64,000 nt of DNA from Streptomyces sp. NBC_00224 (GCF_041435195.1 NZ_CP108107.1:1-64000); one strand, 5' to 3'. Shown: positions 49,758-58,469, counted from the stretch's first letter. Notes: a model not told the origin generated them from the letters alone. Translations and numbers: made by a program.

Positions 49758-51245
49758 TCAGCTCCCCGTCGGACGTACCAGGGACGCCGCCGTGCGCAGC
49801 AGCACGCACACGTCCTGCCAGGGCGACCAGTGGTCGATGTAGTAATTGTCGTAGCGGGCCCGGTCCTCGATGGAGGTGTCCCCGCGCAGCCCCTCGACCT
49901 GGGCGAGGCCGGTGATGCCGACCGGCATCCGGTGGCGGGCCGGGTAGCCGGGGTGGGCCTGGCCGAACTGGGCGACGAAGTAGGGCCGTTCGGGGCGGGG
50001 CCCCACCAGGCTCATGTCGCCGCGCACCACGTTCCACAGGTTGAGGAGCTCGTCGAGCGAGGTGAGGCGCATGAGGTGGCCGGTGCGGCTCATCCGCTCG
50101 TCGTCGGCGACGCTCCAGCGGGTGGCGGCCTCGTGGGCGTCGGCGGGGCGCAGCGTACGGAACTTGCAGAGCGTGAAGGGGCGCCCGTCGCGTCCCACGC
50201 GCTCCTGGCGGAACACCACGCCGGGTCCGTCGCTGGTGCGCAGCAGCACCGCGCACACCGCGAGTACGGGCGCGGCGAGCAGCAGCGTCGGCAGGGCCAC
50301 GCACAGGTCGAGCAGCCGCTTCACGGCGAACCCGGGACGGCGCAGGCCGGCCGCCCGCACCCGGCGCACGGGGAATCCGGCGAGCTCGGCGCCCCGCACC
50401 GCCCCGCCGCCCGCCCCGGGCGCGCGGGTGTCGACGTACCACAGGGCGCAGCCCCAGCCCTCCAGTTGGCGCAGCAGTACGGAGTGGGAGTGGTCGGCGG
50501 CGTCCGGGTCGGTGAACAGGATGTCGCGGACGCTGTTCTGGATGATCGCGCGCTGCACCTCCTCGATGGTGCGCAGCACCGGCACCCCGGTCGGCTCGGG
50601 CACCGGCTGGAGCACCGGGACCACGACGCCTACGGGCCGGATCCCGCCCTGCGGGCGCCGCCCGACCGCGGCCGTCACCCTCAGCGCCGCCGTCGCCGGG
50701 CCCACCACGAGGGCGGAGCGCGGCGAGCGCGCGGCGCGCCGCCTGCGCACCCCGTACGCCCCGGCCCGCACCACCACGCTCACCGCCGTCTGTACGGCGC
50801 AGCAGGCGGCAAGCACCGAAAGACCGAGCGCGGGCCCCGGCCGTACGGCCGCGAGCAGGCACCACGCGACGGCCGCCCGGAAGAGGATCGCGGGCACTTC
50901 GTCGAGGACGCCGCGCGCCACGGTGATCCCGCCCGGCCGGTACAGCCCGGCGTGCCCGTTCAGGACGAGCACGCACAGCACCAGCGCGGCGGCCGCCGCA
51001 CGCGGCAGCCCCGCGCCGCCCGCCGCCGCCCCGAGCAGCACGGCGCAGCCGTCCGCGGCCATCAGAACGGTGTCCGTACGGGGCCGGGGCGCGGGCCGCG
51101 CGGGCAGCGGCGGCGGGGCGGCGGACGCCCTGCCGGGCCCCGCCACCACCGAAACGGCCCCCGGCGCACCCCCGCCGCCCCGGCGCGGACCCGCCGGGGA
51201 AGGAACGCCCCCTCCTGGGGAGGGGACGGTGTTGTCCGCAGTCAC
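49758..51245 (-). CDS. Polyprenyl-phosphate sugar-1-phosphate transferase
   Basis: The 495-residue protein has an N-terminal membrane domain with a CoA-binding-like segment and the C-terminal bacterial sugar transferase domain: LDLCVALPTLLLAAPVLAVC, VVFRQERVGRDGRPF, KFRTL, RLTSLDELLNLWNVVRGDMS and the GPRPE motif. It starts the lipid-linked unit by moving a sugar phosphate to undecaprenyl phosphate. GTG 51245 overlaps the upstream stop. It is a key marker that the operon makes an undecaprenyl-linked polymer. Confidence 0.92.
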   Translation of the reverse strand: MTADNTVPSPGGGVPSPAGPRRGGGGAPGAVSVVAGPGRASAAPPPLPARPAPRPRTDTVLMAADGCAVLLGAAAGGAGLPRAAAAALVLCVLVLNGHAGLYRPGGITVARGVLDEVPAILFRAAVAWCLLAAVRPGPALGLSVLAACCAVQTAVSVVVRAGAYGVRRRRAARSPRSALVVGPATAALRVTAAVGRRPQGGIRPVGVVVPVLQPVPEPTGVPVLRTIEEVQRAIIQNSVRDILFTDPDAADHSHSVLLRQLEGWGCALWYVDTRAPGAGGGAVRGAELAGFPVRRVRAAGLRRPGFAVKRLLDLCVALPTLLLAAPVLAVCAVLLRTSDGPGVVFRQERVGRDGRPFTLCKFRTLRPADAHEAATRWSVADDERMSRTGHLMRLTSLDELLNLWNVVRGDMSLVGPRPERPYFVAQFGQAHPGYPARHRMPVGITGLAQVEGLRGDTSIEDRARYDNYYIDHWSPWQDVCVLLRTAASLVRPTGS

Positions 51246-52438
51246 TTGATGCCGGCTTCCCTGCACTCGGAGCGCCGGGCGCCGGACAGTTCGCGGTAGA
51301 GGTCCGCGATCGCTTCCGCCGTCTGGCGCACATCGTGGGTGGTGGTCACGTGCTGGTGGCCCTGGTCGCCCAGGGCGGTGCGCAGCGGCGCGTTGACGAG
51401 CAGCGCGCCGACGGCCCGGGCCAGCGCCTGCGGGCTGTCCGGCGGGACGAGGCAGAACAGCGCGTGCCCGGGCGGCAGGCTCTGCGAGGAGCCGCCCACA
51501 TCAGTAACGACGACGGGTTTCTGGCAGGCCATCGCCTCCAGGGGCGCCAGTGCCATGCCCTCCCAGCGGGACGGCAGGACGACGACGTCGGCGGCCCGGT
51601 ACCAGGGGGTGACGTCGTCGACGGCTCCGGCGAACAGCACGGACGGGGGCGCGGTCGCCCGCAGGGCCGCCTCGTCGGGGCCGTCGCCCACCAGGACGAG
51701 GCGGGCGGCGGGCAGTTCGGCGGACAGCTCCCGCCAGGCGTCGAGCAGCACGTCCTGGCCTTTTTGGCGGCACAGCCGCCCCACGCACACCACCAGCGGC
51801 GCGTCGGCGTCCACCCCTTGGAGCGCGGTGAGTCGCGCGCGCGGGTTCTCGCCGGGTGCGGGCGGACGGTAGCGGTCGAGGTCGACGCCGTTGGGGACGA
51901 CGACCGCGTCCGTACGGATTCCGGCGCGTTCGCCGGTTGCGCGCTCGCCCTCGCTGACGCAGACCAGCCGCGCGGTCCAGCGCACCGCGGCCCGCTCCCA
52001 CGCGCGCGAGGCGAGCGCGACGGGGCCGGTGACGGCCTCGAACGACCAGGCGTGCGGCTGGAACACGGTCGGCACCCGCCCGCGCACCGCGAGCCGCGCG
52101 GCCACCCCGGCCTTGGCGCTGTGCGCGTGGACCACGTCGGGCCGGACGCGACGGATGAGGCGGGCGGCCCGGAAAGTCTCTCCCAAGAGACTCGGTCCCG
52201 GGGCGCGGGTGGCTTCCCAGGTGTACGTGTCGGCGCCGAGCCGGGCCGCCTCCGCGCCCAGGCGCCCCGCGCCCGGGCAGGCCACCGACACCCGCATCCC
52301 GCCCAGGAGCTGATCCCGCACCAGATCGGCGACGACCCGGGCCACTCCGCCGTCGACGGGCTGCACGAGGTGCAGGACGTGTACGGGACGGGGTCCGGGT
52401 CTGGGTCCGGCTTCGGCTCCGGGGAATTGCGGCTGCAC
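51242..52438 (-). CDS. Glycosyltransferase family 4, first gene of operon
   Basis: The 398-residue GT-B protein has HVLHLVQPVDGGVARVVADL at the N-terminus and VVVPNGVDLDRY, CVGRLCRQKGQDVLLDAWR and SRWEGMALAPLEAMAC (EX7E) in the C-terminal half. It adds a sugar to the lipid-linked unit. GTG 52438 is preceded by GGAG. It heads the eight-gene operon; the promoter must lie in 52439-52660, divergent from the chaplin promoter. Confidence 0.92.
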   Translation of the reverse strand: MQPQFPGAEAGPRPGPRPVHVLHLVQPVDGGVARVVADLVRDQLLGGMRVSVACPGAGRLGAEAARLGADTYTWEATRAPGPSLLGETFRAARLIRRVRPDVVHAHSAKAGVAARLAVRGRVPTVFQPHAWSFEAVTGPVALASRAWERAAVRWTARLVCVSEGERATGERAGIRTDAVVVPNGVDLDRYRPPAPGENPRARLTALQGVDADAPLVVCVGRLCRQKGQDVLLDAWRELSAELPAARLVLVGDGPDEAALRATAPPSVLFAGAVDDVTPWYRAADVVVLPSRWEGMALAPLEAMACQKPVVVTDVGGSSQSLPPGHALFCLVPPDSPQALARAVGALLVNAPLRTALGDQGHQHVTTTHDVRQTAEAIADLYRELSGARRSECREAGIK

Positions 52439-52659
52439 GCGCAGTCACTCCGCTCATCTGAAGGTATTCGTATAAGCGGACCGCCGAACGGGTGTCGTTC
52501 CCTCGGGCCGGTCACGGAATTCCGAATTGCTGAGCCGGATGGCCGAGCATCCGGCTTACCGCTGTTTCGCCTGGTCGATGGGTGGGGAGCAACTGTAGCC
52601 GCATTCATCGCCGGGGATCGTCATGAATGTGTTTCGGAGTGTCCCATCGGGTGATCATC

Positions 52660-52687
52660 CGTATCCAATCGTAAACAGCGTCGTTGA
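52660..52687 (+). promoter_or_regulatory. Putative sigma-BldN promoter of short chaplin 2
   Basis: CGTATC (52660-52665) and CGTTGA (52682-52687) are 16 bp apart, 5 of 6 and 6 of 6 matches to CGTAAC/CGTTGA. This is the best such site in the window. Confidence 0.7.
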
Positions 52688-52722
52688 TGAAGTGCCCTAC
52701 TTTGGCGTGAAAGGAAAAAGTG

Positions 52723-52962
52723 ATGAATCGAATTGTCAAGTCCGTAGCAATGGTGGGTACGAGCGCCGCCGTCGTGGTGCTCGGCGCCGGTGTCGCGGGT
52801 GCCGACAGCCACGCGGACGGCAAGGCGACCCACTCCCCGGGCGTCCTGTCCGGCAACCTCATCCAGGTGCCGGTCCACATCCCGGTCAACGTCTGCGGAA
52901 ACACCGTGAACGTGATCGGCGTGCTCAACCCCGTCTTCGGCAACACCTGCATCAACCGCTGA
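52723..52962 (+). CDS. Short chaplin 2
   Basis: The 79-residue product has a signal peptide ending near AGADS and a chaplin domain: THSPGVLSGNLIQVPVHIPV, then VCGNTVNVIGVLNPVFG with Cys at NTCINR. ATG 52723 has AAGGAA 6 nt upstream. It lies in tandem with short chaplin 3, and the two differ mainly in the signal peptide. Confidence 0.94.
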   Translation: MNRIVKSVAMVGTSAAVVVLGAGVAGADSHADGKATHSPGVLSGNLIQVPVHIPVNVCGNTVNVIGVLNPVFGNTCINR

Positions 52963-52978
52963 GTTCACCCGGTCGGGC

Positions 52979-53006
52979 CACAACTTGGGGCCTTGGCCTG
53001 CGTTGA
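52979..53006 (+). promoter_or_regulatory. Putative sigma-BldN promoter of short chaplin 3
   Basis: CACAAC (52979-52984) and CGTTGA (53001-53006) are 16 bp apart, 4 of 6 and 6 of 6 matches to the consensus. Confidence 0.55.
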
Positions 53007-53064
53007 TCGATAGGCCGGGCGACAACGCCCGGTCACAGCCCCACATCAAGAGGAGCGCTTCTTC

Positions 53065-53304
53065 ATGTCGCGTACCGCCAAGGCTCTCGCCCTCTCCGCC
53101 GCTGCCGCCGCGGCCGTCGCCGGCGGTGCCGGCGTCGCCGCCGCCGACAGTCACGCGTCGGGCGAGGCGACCCACTCCCCGGGCGTCCTGTCCGGCAACC
53201 TGATCCAGGTGCCGGTGCACATCCCGGTCAACGTCTGCGGGAACTCGGTCCAGCTGATCGGCCTGCTGAACCCGGCGTTCGGCAACGTGTGCAAGAACGA
53301 CTGA
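53065..53304 (+). CDS. Short chaplin 3
   Basis: The 79-residue product is a signal peptide (LSAAAAAAVAGGAGVAAA) plus a chaplin domain nearly identical to that of chaplin 2 (THSPGVLSGNLIQVPVHIPV, VCGNSVQLIGLLNPAFG). AGGAG lies 8 nt before the ATG. A recent tandem duplication is likely. Confidence 0.94.
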   Translation: MSRTAKALALSAAAAAAVAGGAGVAAADSHASGEATHSPGVLSGNLIQVPVHIPVNVCGNSVQLIGLLNPAFGNVCKND

Positions 53305-53343
53305 CGTCCCCTCACGTCAGGCCGTAGGCCCTGCCGTACGCAG

Positions 53344-53376
53344 ACCGCCCTTCCCCCCGCGGGGGAAGGGCGGTTT
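53344..53376 (+). terminator. Terminator after chaplin 3
   Basis: A perfect 14-bp stem (53344-53357 with 53361-53374), 3-nt loop, followed by TTT, lies 40 bp after the stop. Confidence 0.82.
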
Positions 53377-53589
53377 CGTGCGTTGCGGGGCCTGCGGCGA
53401 CTGGGCCGTACGGGGTGTGCACGCACGATTGGCCCTACGGTCCGTCAGCTCGCCGCCACCGGTTCTCCCAGTTCAGGGACGTGAGGGTATGTCAGCCGAT
53501 CACCTGGTGTGATCATCCGGTTGCAGGCGTGTCGCTGCGCACACATGGTGAGGGAAATCTTGTTCCCTCACCGAAGGAGACCCCCTTCC

Positions 53590-54315
53590 ATGCGTGGTCG
53601 CGCCTCTCGTCGTATCACCGCAACCGCCGTCTCGGCCGCGATGCTCTTCGGCGTCGCGGGTGCCACGGGCACCGCGATGGCCGCAGAACAGCCCGAGGAG
53701 CGGCCGGTGGTGGCCCCGGCCGACGCCGTCCCCCTGCCCCCCGTGCCCGGGCTCGACACGGTGCTTGCTCCGCTCAAGGGGGTCGGCCCGATCGGGCCGG
53801 TGCTCGGTGCGGCGACCGAACTGCTCAGCGCGGTGGCCAAGGGCGGTCTGTCCCCCGAGGCGCTCACCAAGCTGGTGGACGCCCTGAAGGACGCGATCGC
53901 CAAGCTGCTCGCGGCCACCGCTCCCGCAGCCCCGGCCGCCGCGACGCCCGCGACACCCCCGGCGGCCTCGGTCGTCCCGCCGCTGCCCGTGCCGCTGCCC
54001 CTGCCGGCGCTGCCGGGCCTGCCCAAGCTGCCTGTGACGAAGGCGGCCGCGCACGGCGCCCCGGCGGCAGCCGACCCCGTGGCGGATGCCGTGGCCACGC
54101 TGCAGAAGGCCGTGGAGCAGCTGGTCAAGGACCTCACCGCCCTCAATCTCACGGGGGTCGTGGCCGATGCCACGGCAGCGGTCGGCGCCCTGCTCAACCT
54201 GCTCCTGAGCGCCGTGCTCGGCAGTGGCCTGCCCGGCCTGCCGAAGCTCCCGCTCCCCGAGCTCCCCAAGCTGCCCCTTCCGCTCCCCCTCCCTCTGCCC
54301 CTGCCGGTCTCCTGA
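53590..54315 (+). CDS. Secreted Leu/Pro-rich protein
   Basis: The 241-residue protein has a signal peptide (ATAVSAAMLFGVAGATGTAM) and a mature part of low complexity: ALTKLVDALKDAIAKLL helix, Ala/Pro stretches, and a C-terminal LPLPLPLPLP run. No catalytic domain is seen. It may be a structural surface protein, in line with the neighbouring chaplins. AAGGAG lies upstream of ATG 53590, at a rather long 11 nt. Confidence 0.75.
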   Translation: MRGRASRRITATAVSAAMLFGVAGATGTAMAAEQPEERPVVAPADAVPLPPVPGLDTVLAPLKGVGPIGPVLGAATELLSAVAKGGLSPEALTKLVDALKDAIAKLLAATAPAAPAAATPATPPAASVVPPLPVPLPLPALPGLPKLPVTKAAAHGAPAAADPVADAVATLQKAVEQLVKDLTALNLTGVVADATAAVGALLNLLLSAVLGSGLPGLPKLPLPELPKLPLPLPLPLPLPVS

Positions 54316-54342
54316 GCGCACCACCCCGTACCGCAGCACACA

Positions 54343-54380
54343 CACGAAGCGCCGGTCCCGGACAGGACCGGCGCTTCGTG
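54343..54380 (+). terminator. Terminator after Leu/Pro-rich protein
   Basis: A perfect 16-bp stem (54343-54358 with 54365-54380) with a 6-nt loop lies 28 bp after the stop. Confidence 0.82.
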
Positions 54381-54609
54381 CTGTGCGGCGGCTGCCGGGA
54401 TACAGCTGCCTGGATGGTGATACGAGGATTCGTTTCGTACGAGTATCTGCGCGGCCCACTTCATACGAGTGGTCCGGCAACAATTTCCCGGCTGCTGGGT
54501 TTCCCTCGGGCGGGGAGGTCGTTAGCCAAGAGGAAGCGCGTGACACTTCGAATAGCGCATACAACGAACCGTAAACCGCGACGAAATGTCGCCTCCGGAA
54601 GGAATGATG

Positions 54610-54921
54610 ATGAAGCCGATGAAGGTTGCCGCGATCGTCGCCGGTTCCCTGGCAGTGGTGGGGGCCGCGACCCCGGCGTTCGCGTCGAGTGGCTTCGGCG
54701 CCCCCGGCATGCCTCCCACCAGCCTCAACGGTGGGCTGGAGGCGCTGGCGGGCCAGGCGCTCGCCGACCCCACGCCGACGATCGTCCAGACGCAGGCCCT
54801 TGACCCGAAGTCGAGCGACTCCCTGATCCACACGGTCGGGCAGGCTACGGGAGGACTGAACAATGTCAATGGCCTTCCCCCGGCTGCGGGACTTCTCGGC
54901 GGCCTTCCGGTCGGCCACTGA
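54610..54921 (+). CDS. Small secreted protein
   Basis: The 103-residue protein has a clean signal peptide (VAAIVAGSLAVVGAATPAFA) and a mature part of about 80 residues with Gly/Leu-rich ends (TGGLNNVNGLPPAAGLLGG). Three in-frame ATG codons occur in a row; 54610 has GGAAGG at the best distance. No Cys and no known domain. Likely a surface or matrix component. Confidence 0.75.
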   Translation: MKPMKVAAIVAGSLAVVGAATPAFASSGFGAPGMPPTSLNGGLEALAGQALADPTPTIVQTQALDPKSSDSLIHTVGQATGGLNNVNGLPPAAGLLGGLPVGH

Positions 54922-55157
54922 TAAATAGCGGCGAATTTCCTTTCGGGGGCGCGGGATAAGATCTCCGGCGGATTTCGGGAATCTCAGGAACGGGAAATTC
55001 GGATGTCCGCATGGCGGGCCCGGACAGGGGCGGACTGGGGCGGGCAGGAGACGGCAGGCGGCCGGACAGCGGGCGGGTCGGGGCGCACGGCAATCCGATT
55101 CGCCCTAACGAGTGGCCTTTGGTCCTGGTGTCTCCCCGATGTCGCTAGAGTCCCGGC
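54922..55157. other. Intergenic gap, no gene seen
   Basis: This gap between the small secreted protein and the DUF5949-like gene holds no supported gene. It presumably contains the promoter of the latter near 55140. Confidence 0.4.
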
Positions 55158-55658
55158 ATGACCTCAGCTTCCAGTGCCGTACGCCCTTCCAGGACCGCCC
55201 AGTTGGGCACCCTCGCCCTGCTCGCGTGGAGCGGCCCGCACCCCGACGAGGACCGCGACGTGGCCTTCCTCATGGCGTACTCGATGGGTGACGGCGAAGG
55301 CGGCCCCGAGGGCGCCGAGGCGGCCGTCCGGGAGCTGCTCGACGAGATCGGCATGCCGGCCGGGACCGTGGGCGACGCCGAGCACGGGGCGACGATGCCG
55401 GTGACGCTTCTTCTGGAGGGCGGCCAGGTTTCCCTGACGATGCCTCAGCTCAAGGTCCAGTGCGTCACGCCCCCGGAGTGGATGCAGGCCGCGCAGGCCG
55501 AGGACGCCGCGCACTTCATCTTCGCCACCCGCGCCTGGCCCGAGGCGGTCCCGGGCCGACCGGTCACCGAGGAGCTGCTGCGGGCGTTCGTGGGCGAGGA
55601 GGAGACGCTCACCAGCGCGGGCCACTGCGTCCTTCCGGTCCGCCGCCTGCGCAAGTAG
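55158..55658 (+). CDS. DUF5949-like Streptomyces protein
   Basis: The 166-residue cytosolic protein has the pattern of the DUF5949 family: LGTLALLAWSG, FLMAYSMGDGEGGPEG, then a central VTLLLEGGQVSLTMPQLK and a C-terminal VLPVRRLRK. The family is restricted to Streptomyces and relatives and has no known function. The assignment is from memory of the family. Confidence 0.7.
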   Translation: MTSASSAVRPSRTAQLGTLALLAWSGPHPDEDRDVAFLMAYSMGDGEGGPEGAEAAVRELLDEIGMPAGTVGDAEHGATMPVTLLLEGGQVSLTMPQLKVQCVTPPEWMQAAQAEDAAHFIFATRAWPEAVPGRPVTEELLRAFVGEEETLTSAGHCVLPVRRLRK

Positions 55659-55685
55659 TTCCCGCCGGGCCCCCGGGCGTACGGA

Positions 55686-55729
55686 AACGGCGTGTGCCGC
55701 GGACGGTGAAGTCCGCGGCGCACGCCGTT
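55686..55729. terminator. Bidirectional terminator
   Basis: A 19-bp stem with one G-T pair (55686-55704 with 55711-55729) and 6-nt loop lies between convergent genes. Confidence 0.82.
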
Positions 55730-55752
55730 CTCATGTGCGGACCGGGTGGGAA

Positions 55753-56031
55753 CTAGAGCACCCCGAACAGCAGGCCGAGAAGGCCGCCGTGCTGGCCGTA
55801 GCGGCCGTCGTGGTCGTCACGACCGTCGTGGCCGTAGCTGCCATGGTTGTCGTAGCGGCCGTGTTCCCGGTGGTCCTTGTCCTTGTCCTTGCACTTCTCG
55901 CCGTACCCGCACGAAAGTGCCGCCGATGCCGGGGTACGGGCCGTCGGGGGCGCTGCCTGGGCGGCGCCGGCGACCGGAAGGATCGCCACGGCGGACAGGG
56001 CGGCGGCTACAGCTATCTGACGAAACGTCAT
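55753..56031 (-). CDS. Small secreted His/Asp/Gly-rich protein
   Basis: The 92-residue product has a signal peptide ending AQAAP, one CGYGEKCKDK Cys pair and a strongly polar tail (HGRYDNHGSYGHDGRDDHDG) that closes with GLLGLLFGVL. The composition resembles the linker of the long chaplin at 30399, suggesting a related surface or metal-binding role. ATG 56031 has AGGAG upstream. Confidence 0.7.
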   Translation of the reverse strand: MTFRQIAVAAALSAVAILPVAGAAQAAPPTARTPASAALSCGYGEKCKDKDKDHREHGRYDNHGSYGHDGRDDHDGRYGQHGGLLGLLFGVL

Positions 56032-56462
56032 CTTCGGTGTCTCCTGATGTGATGAACACGGACACCAAGGACGCTAATCCGACAAATCTCACTTGTCGCG
56101 CTGAGCAAGCACGCGGCTACTGCATGTGAGTGGCGAGGGCTGGCGGCCCGTCAGAAGCCGACCGCGCGAAGAGGCGAGAGGCGCAAGGGTCGGGGGCAAA
56201 GGGCCGGGGAGGCCGGGGAGCAAAGACCAAGGCCCCGGAAGCGCGTTGGCCTCCGGGACCCCAGTAGGCGTTCATTCTCCTCTGCCCTACCCGCACCAAC
56301 GACCGGCCGCCGGGAAGGTCACGGCCACCCGCCGGATCCGACACCAAGTGAGCAACCAGGGCCGGAACGGTTTCGGGGCGGCCTCGTTGTCCCGAATGCC
56401 CCCTTGTGCATGATCAGCCCCGGGCTGTAAGTGATCAGCCCCGGGGCAGAACGGAGACCCGT
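56032..56462. promoter_or_regulatory. Promoter region of the melC operon with direct repeats
   Basis: TGATCAGCCCCGGG is repeated at 56411-56424 and 56432-56445, 21 bp apart, just before the melC1 ribosome site. The rest of this 430-bp gap shows no supported gene. The repeats may be a regulator site. Confidence 0.5.
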
Positions 56463-57101
56463 GTGATCACCGAAGACCCGGTGCCGCGGCGGCGCCCCGG
56501 CCTCAAGCGCCTTCGCCTGCCGCGCCCCGGCGCGCTGTGGCCCGGCCACCCCCCGTGGACGGCCCCCGCCTCCACCCGGCGCGGAGTGCTGCGCGGCCTG
56601 TTCACCCTGACGGTCGTCAGCTTCACCGGCGGCACCCTCGCCCGTATCAACGCCGCCCCCGCCGCCGAGGCCGACCCGGCCGATCCGGCTGATCCGGCCG
56701 GGCTCTGGCGCGACAGCGGTGGCGAGGCGTTCGCCGACCGCGCCGGCCTGCCCACCGCGTTCGACGAGACCTACCGGGGCCGCCGCATCCAGGGCCGCAC
56801 GGTCCTCGCCGACATGCACGCGCAGGCGGTGGCGGCGGCGGCCGGCCGGGCCCCCGACCGCCCGCCCGGCACCCTCGCGGCGATCCCGCACCCGGGGCCG
56901 GGCGGCAACAGCGCGGCCGGAGCCGGGTTCGAGGCCCTCATCGACGGCCGCCATCTGCACCTGATGCGCCGCGCCGACGGCACGTACATCAGCTCGGTGG
57001 ACCACTACACCTCGTACGCGACGCCGCTGGAGGCCGTCCGTGCGGCGGTCGATGTGCTGGGCCCCGCCCGTCTGGCCGCCGCCCCGGTCCACGGCAAGTG
57101 A
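56463..57101 (+). CDS. melC1: Tyrosinase co-factor/chaperone MelC1
   Basis: The 212-residue protein is the MelC1 caddie: RGRRIQGRTVLADMHAQ, DGRHLHLMRRADGTYISSVD with the copper-binding His residues, and HYTSYATPLEAVRAAVDVLG. It delivers copper to MelC2 and guides its Tat export; a twin-Arg signal, STRRGVLRGLFTLTVV, is visible at about residue 40. It is longer than usual because of a basic, Pro-rich N-terminus and a Gly-rich insertion. GTG 56463 has GGAG 6 nt upstream. Confidence 0.9.
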   Translation: MITEDPVPRRRPGLKRLRLPRPGALWPGHPPWTAPASTRRGVLRGLFTLTVVSFTGGTLARINAAPAAEADPADPADPAGLWRDSGGEAFADRAGLPTAFDETYRGRRIQGRTVLADMHAQAVAAAAGRAPDRPPGTLAAIPHPGPGGNSAAGAGFEALIDGRHLHLMRRADGTYISSVDHYTSYATPLEAVRAAVDVLGPARLAAAPVHGK

Positions 57102-57137
57102 CGCCCCGCACCCGACAGGCCAGGTGAGACAACCCGC

Positions 57138-58016
57138 ATGGTGTACATCCGCAAGAACCAGAAGAACCTCACGAAGGCCGAGAAGCGGGCCTTCGTCAAC
57201 GCCGTCCTGGAGCTCAAGCGCCGGGGCAAGTACGACCGGTTCGTCCGCACGCACATCGAGTACTTCGTCGGCGACGGGGACGAAGGGCTGCGCGTCGCCC
57301 ACATGGCGCCCTCCTTCCTGCCCTGGCACCGCCGCTTCCTGCTCGACTTCGAACGGGAGCTGCGCGCGGTCAACCCCCGCGTCACCGTCCCGTACTGGGA
57401 CTGGACCCGCGACAACTCCCCTTCGTCGTCGCTGTGGGCCGAGGACTTCATGGGCGGCACCGGCCGCGGCGAGGACTTCCAGGTGATGACCGGGCCCTTC
57501 GCCCACCGGCACGGCAAGTGGAAGATCGAGGCCGGGGTGACCGAGGACCCCTTCCTCACCCGCGACCTCGGCAACGCCCTCGGCCGCGGCAACCAGCTCG
57601 ACCTGCCGCCGCGCGAGGACCTCAACCGGGCGCTCGCCGACTCCGTCTACGACGTCGAGCCCTGGAACTCCCTGAGCCCCACCGGCTTCCGCAACAAGAT
57701 GGAGGGCTGGACGGACGGCGCCGGCACCGACAAACTGCGCCTCCACAACCGCGTCCACCGCTGGATCGGCGGCACCATGATCGGCGGCGGCGCCGTCAAC
57801 GACCCGGTCTTCTGGCTCCACCACGCCTTCGTCGACCTCATCTGGTCCCGCTGGCAGACCCGCCACACCAAGTCGGGCTACCGCCCGGCCCAGCCGCCCG
57901 GCTCCGACGATCCCCAGCACGGCCGCGTCGCCGCCCTCAAGGAGCGGATGCCACCGTGGAACACCACCCCGGCGGCGCTCCTGGACCACCGCAAGATCTA
58001 CAAGTACGCGGACTGA
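57138..58016 (+). CDS. melC2: Tyrosinase MelC2
   Basis: The 292-residue enzyme has both type-3 copper sites. CuA uses His in RTHIEYF, AHMAPSFLPWHRRF; CuB uses LHNRVHRWIGG and FWLHHAFVDLIW. It oxidises tyrosine to DOPA and dopaquinone for melanin. It has no signal of its own and leaves the cell with MelC1. The 36-bp gap and order melC1-melC2 match the classical operon. All ligands appear intact. Confidence 0.95.
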   Translation: MVYIRKNQKNLTKAEKRAFVNAVLELKRRGKYDRFVRTHIEYFVGDGDEGLRVAHMAPSFLPWHRRFLLDFERELRAVNPRVTVPYWDWTRDNSPSSSLWAEDFMGGTGRGEDFQVMTGPFAHRHGKWKIEAGVTEDPFLTRDLGNALGRGNQLDLPPREDLNRALADSVYDVEPWNSLSPTGFRNKMEGWTDGAGTDKLRLHNRVHRWIGGTMIGGGAVNDPVFWLHHAFVDLIWSRWQTRHTKSGYRPAQPPGSDDPQHGRVAALKERMPPWNTTPAALLDHRKIYKYAD

Positions 58017-58032
58017 CCGCTCGGCGCATACG

Positions 58033-58065
58033 CGTACGGCCCCCGGGAAACCCGGGGGCCGTACG
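58033..58065. terminator. Bidirectional terminator, melC2/chaplin
   Basis: A perfect 15-bp stem (58033-58047 with 58051-58065) with loop AAA lies between convergent melC2 and chaplin genes. Confidence 0.85.
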
Positions 58066-58092
58066 TGAACGAACCGTCGTCGACGGAGGGGC

Positions 58093-58359
58093 TCAGCGCC
58101 CGTAGCCTCCGTGGTGGCCGCTCTCGTTCTCGCAGTGGTTGCCGAACACCGGGTTCAGCAGGCCGATCACGTTGATGGTGTTGCCGCACACGTTGACCGG
58201 CACGTGGACCGGAACCTGGATCAGGTTGCCGGACAGCACACCCGGGGAGTGCGACGCATTGCCGTGCGCCCCAGCGTCGGCCGTGGCCATGCCGGCACCG
58301 CTAAGCGCCACCGCACCCGTTCCGGCGAGGACGGCGACGGTCTTCGCGATACGAGACAT
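58093..58359 (-). CDS. Short chaplin 4 with His/Gly tail
   Basis: The 88-residue product has a signal peptide and one chaplin domain (SHSPGVLSGNLIQVPVHVPV, VCGNTINVIGLLNPVFG, Cys in NHCENE), followed by an unusual polar tail (SGHHGGYGR). ATG 58359 has AAGGAGA upstream. I did not find a good sigma-BldN site before it. Confidence 0.93.
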   Translation of the reverse strand: MSRIAKTVAVLAGTGAVALSGAGMATADAGAHGNASHSPGVLSGNLIQVPVHVPVNVCGNTINVIGLLNPVFGNHCENESGHHGGYGR

Positions 58360-58469
58360 CAAGTTCTCCTTGTTCGTTCCAACGCTTCAGGGCCCCCGAC
58401 GGCCGACGGCCACCGCGAAGCCGCAGTTGCCATGGCTAAACGCGCCCGGCGTGCAGAAGTAACGGAGGT

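Noticed and set aside
49830..51299. Long plus-strand open frame opposite the sugar transferase
   Set aside because: It is the antisense of a well-supported bacterial sugar transferase domain and has no protein features of its own.
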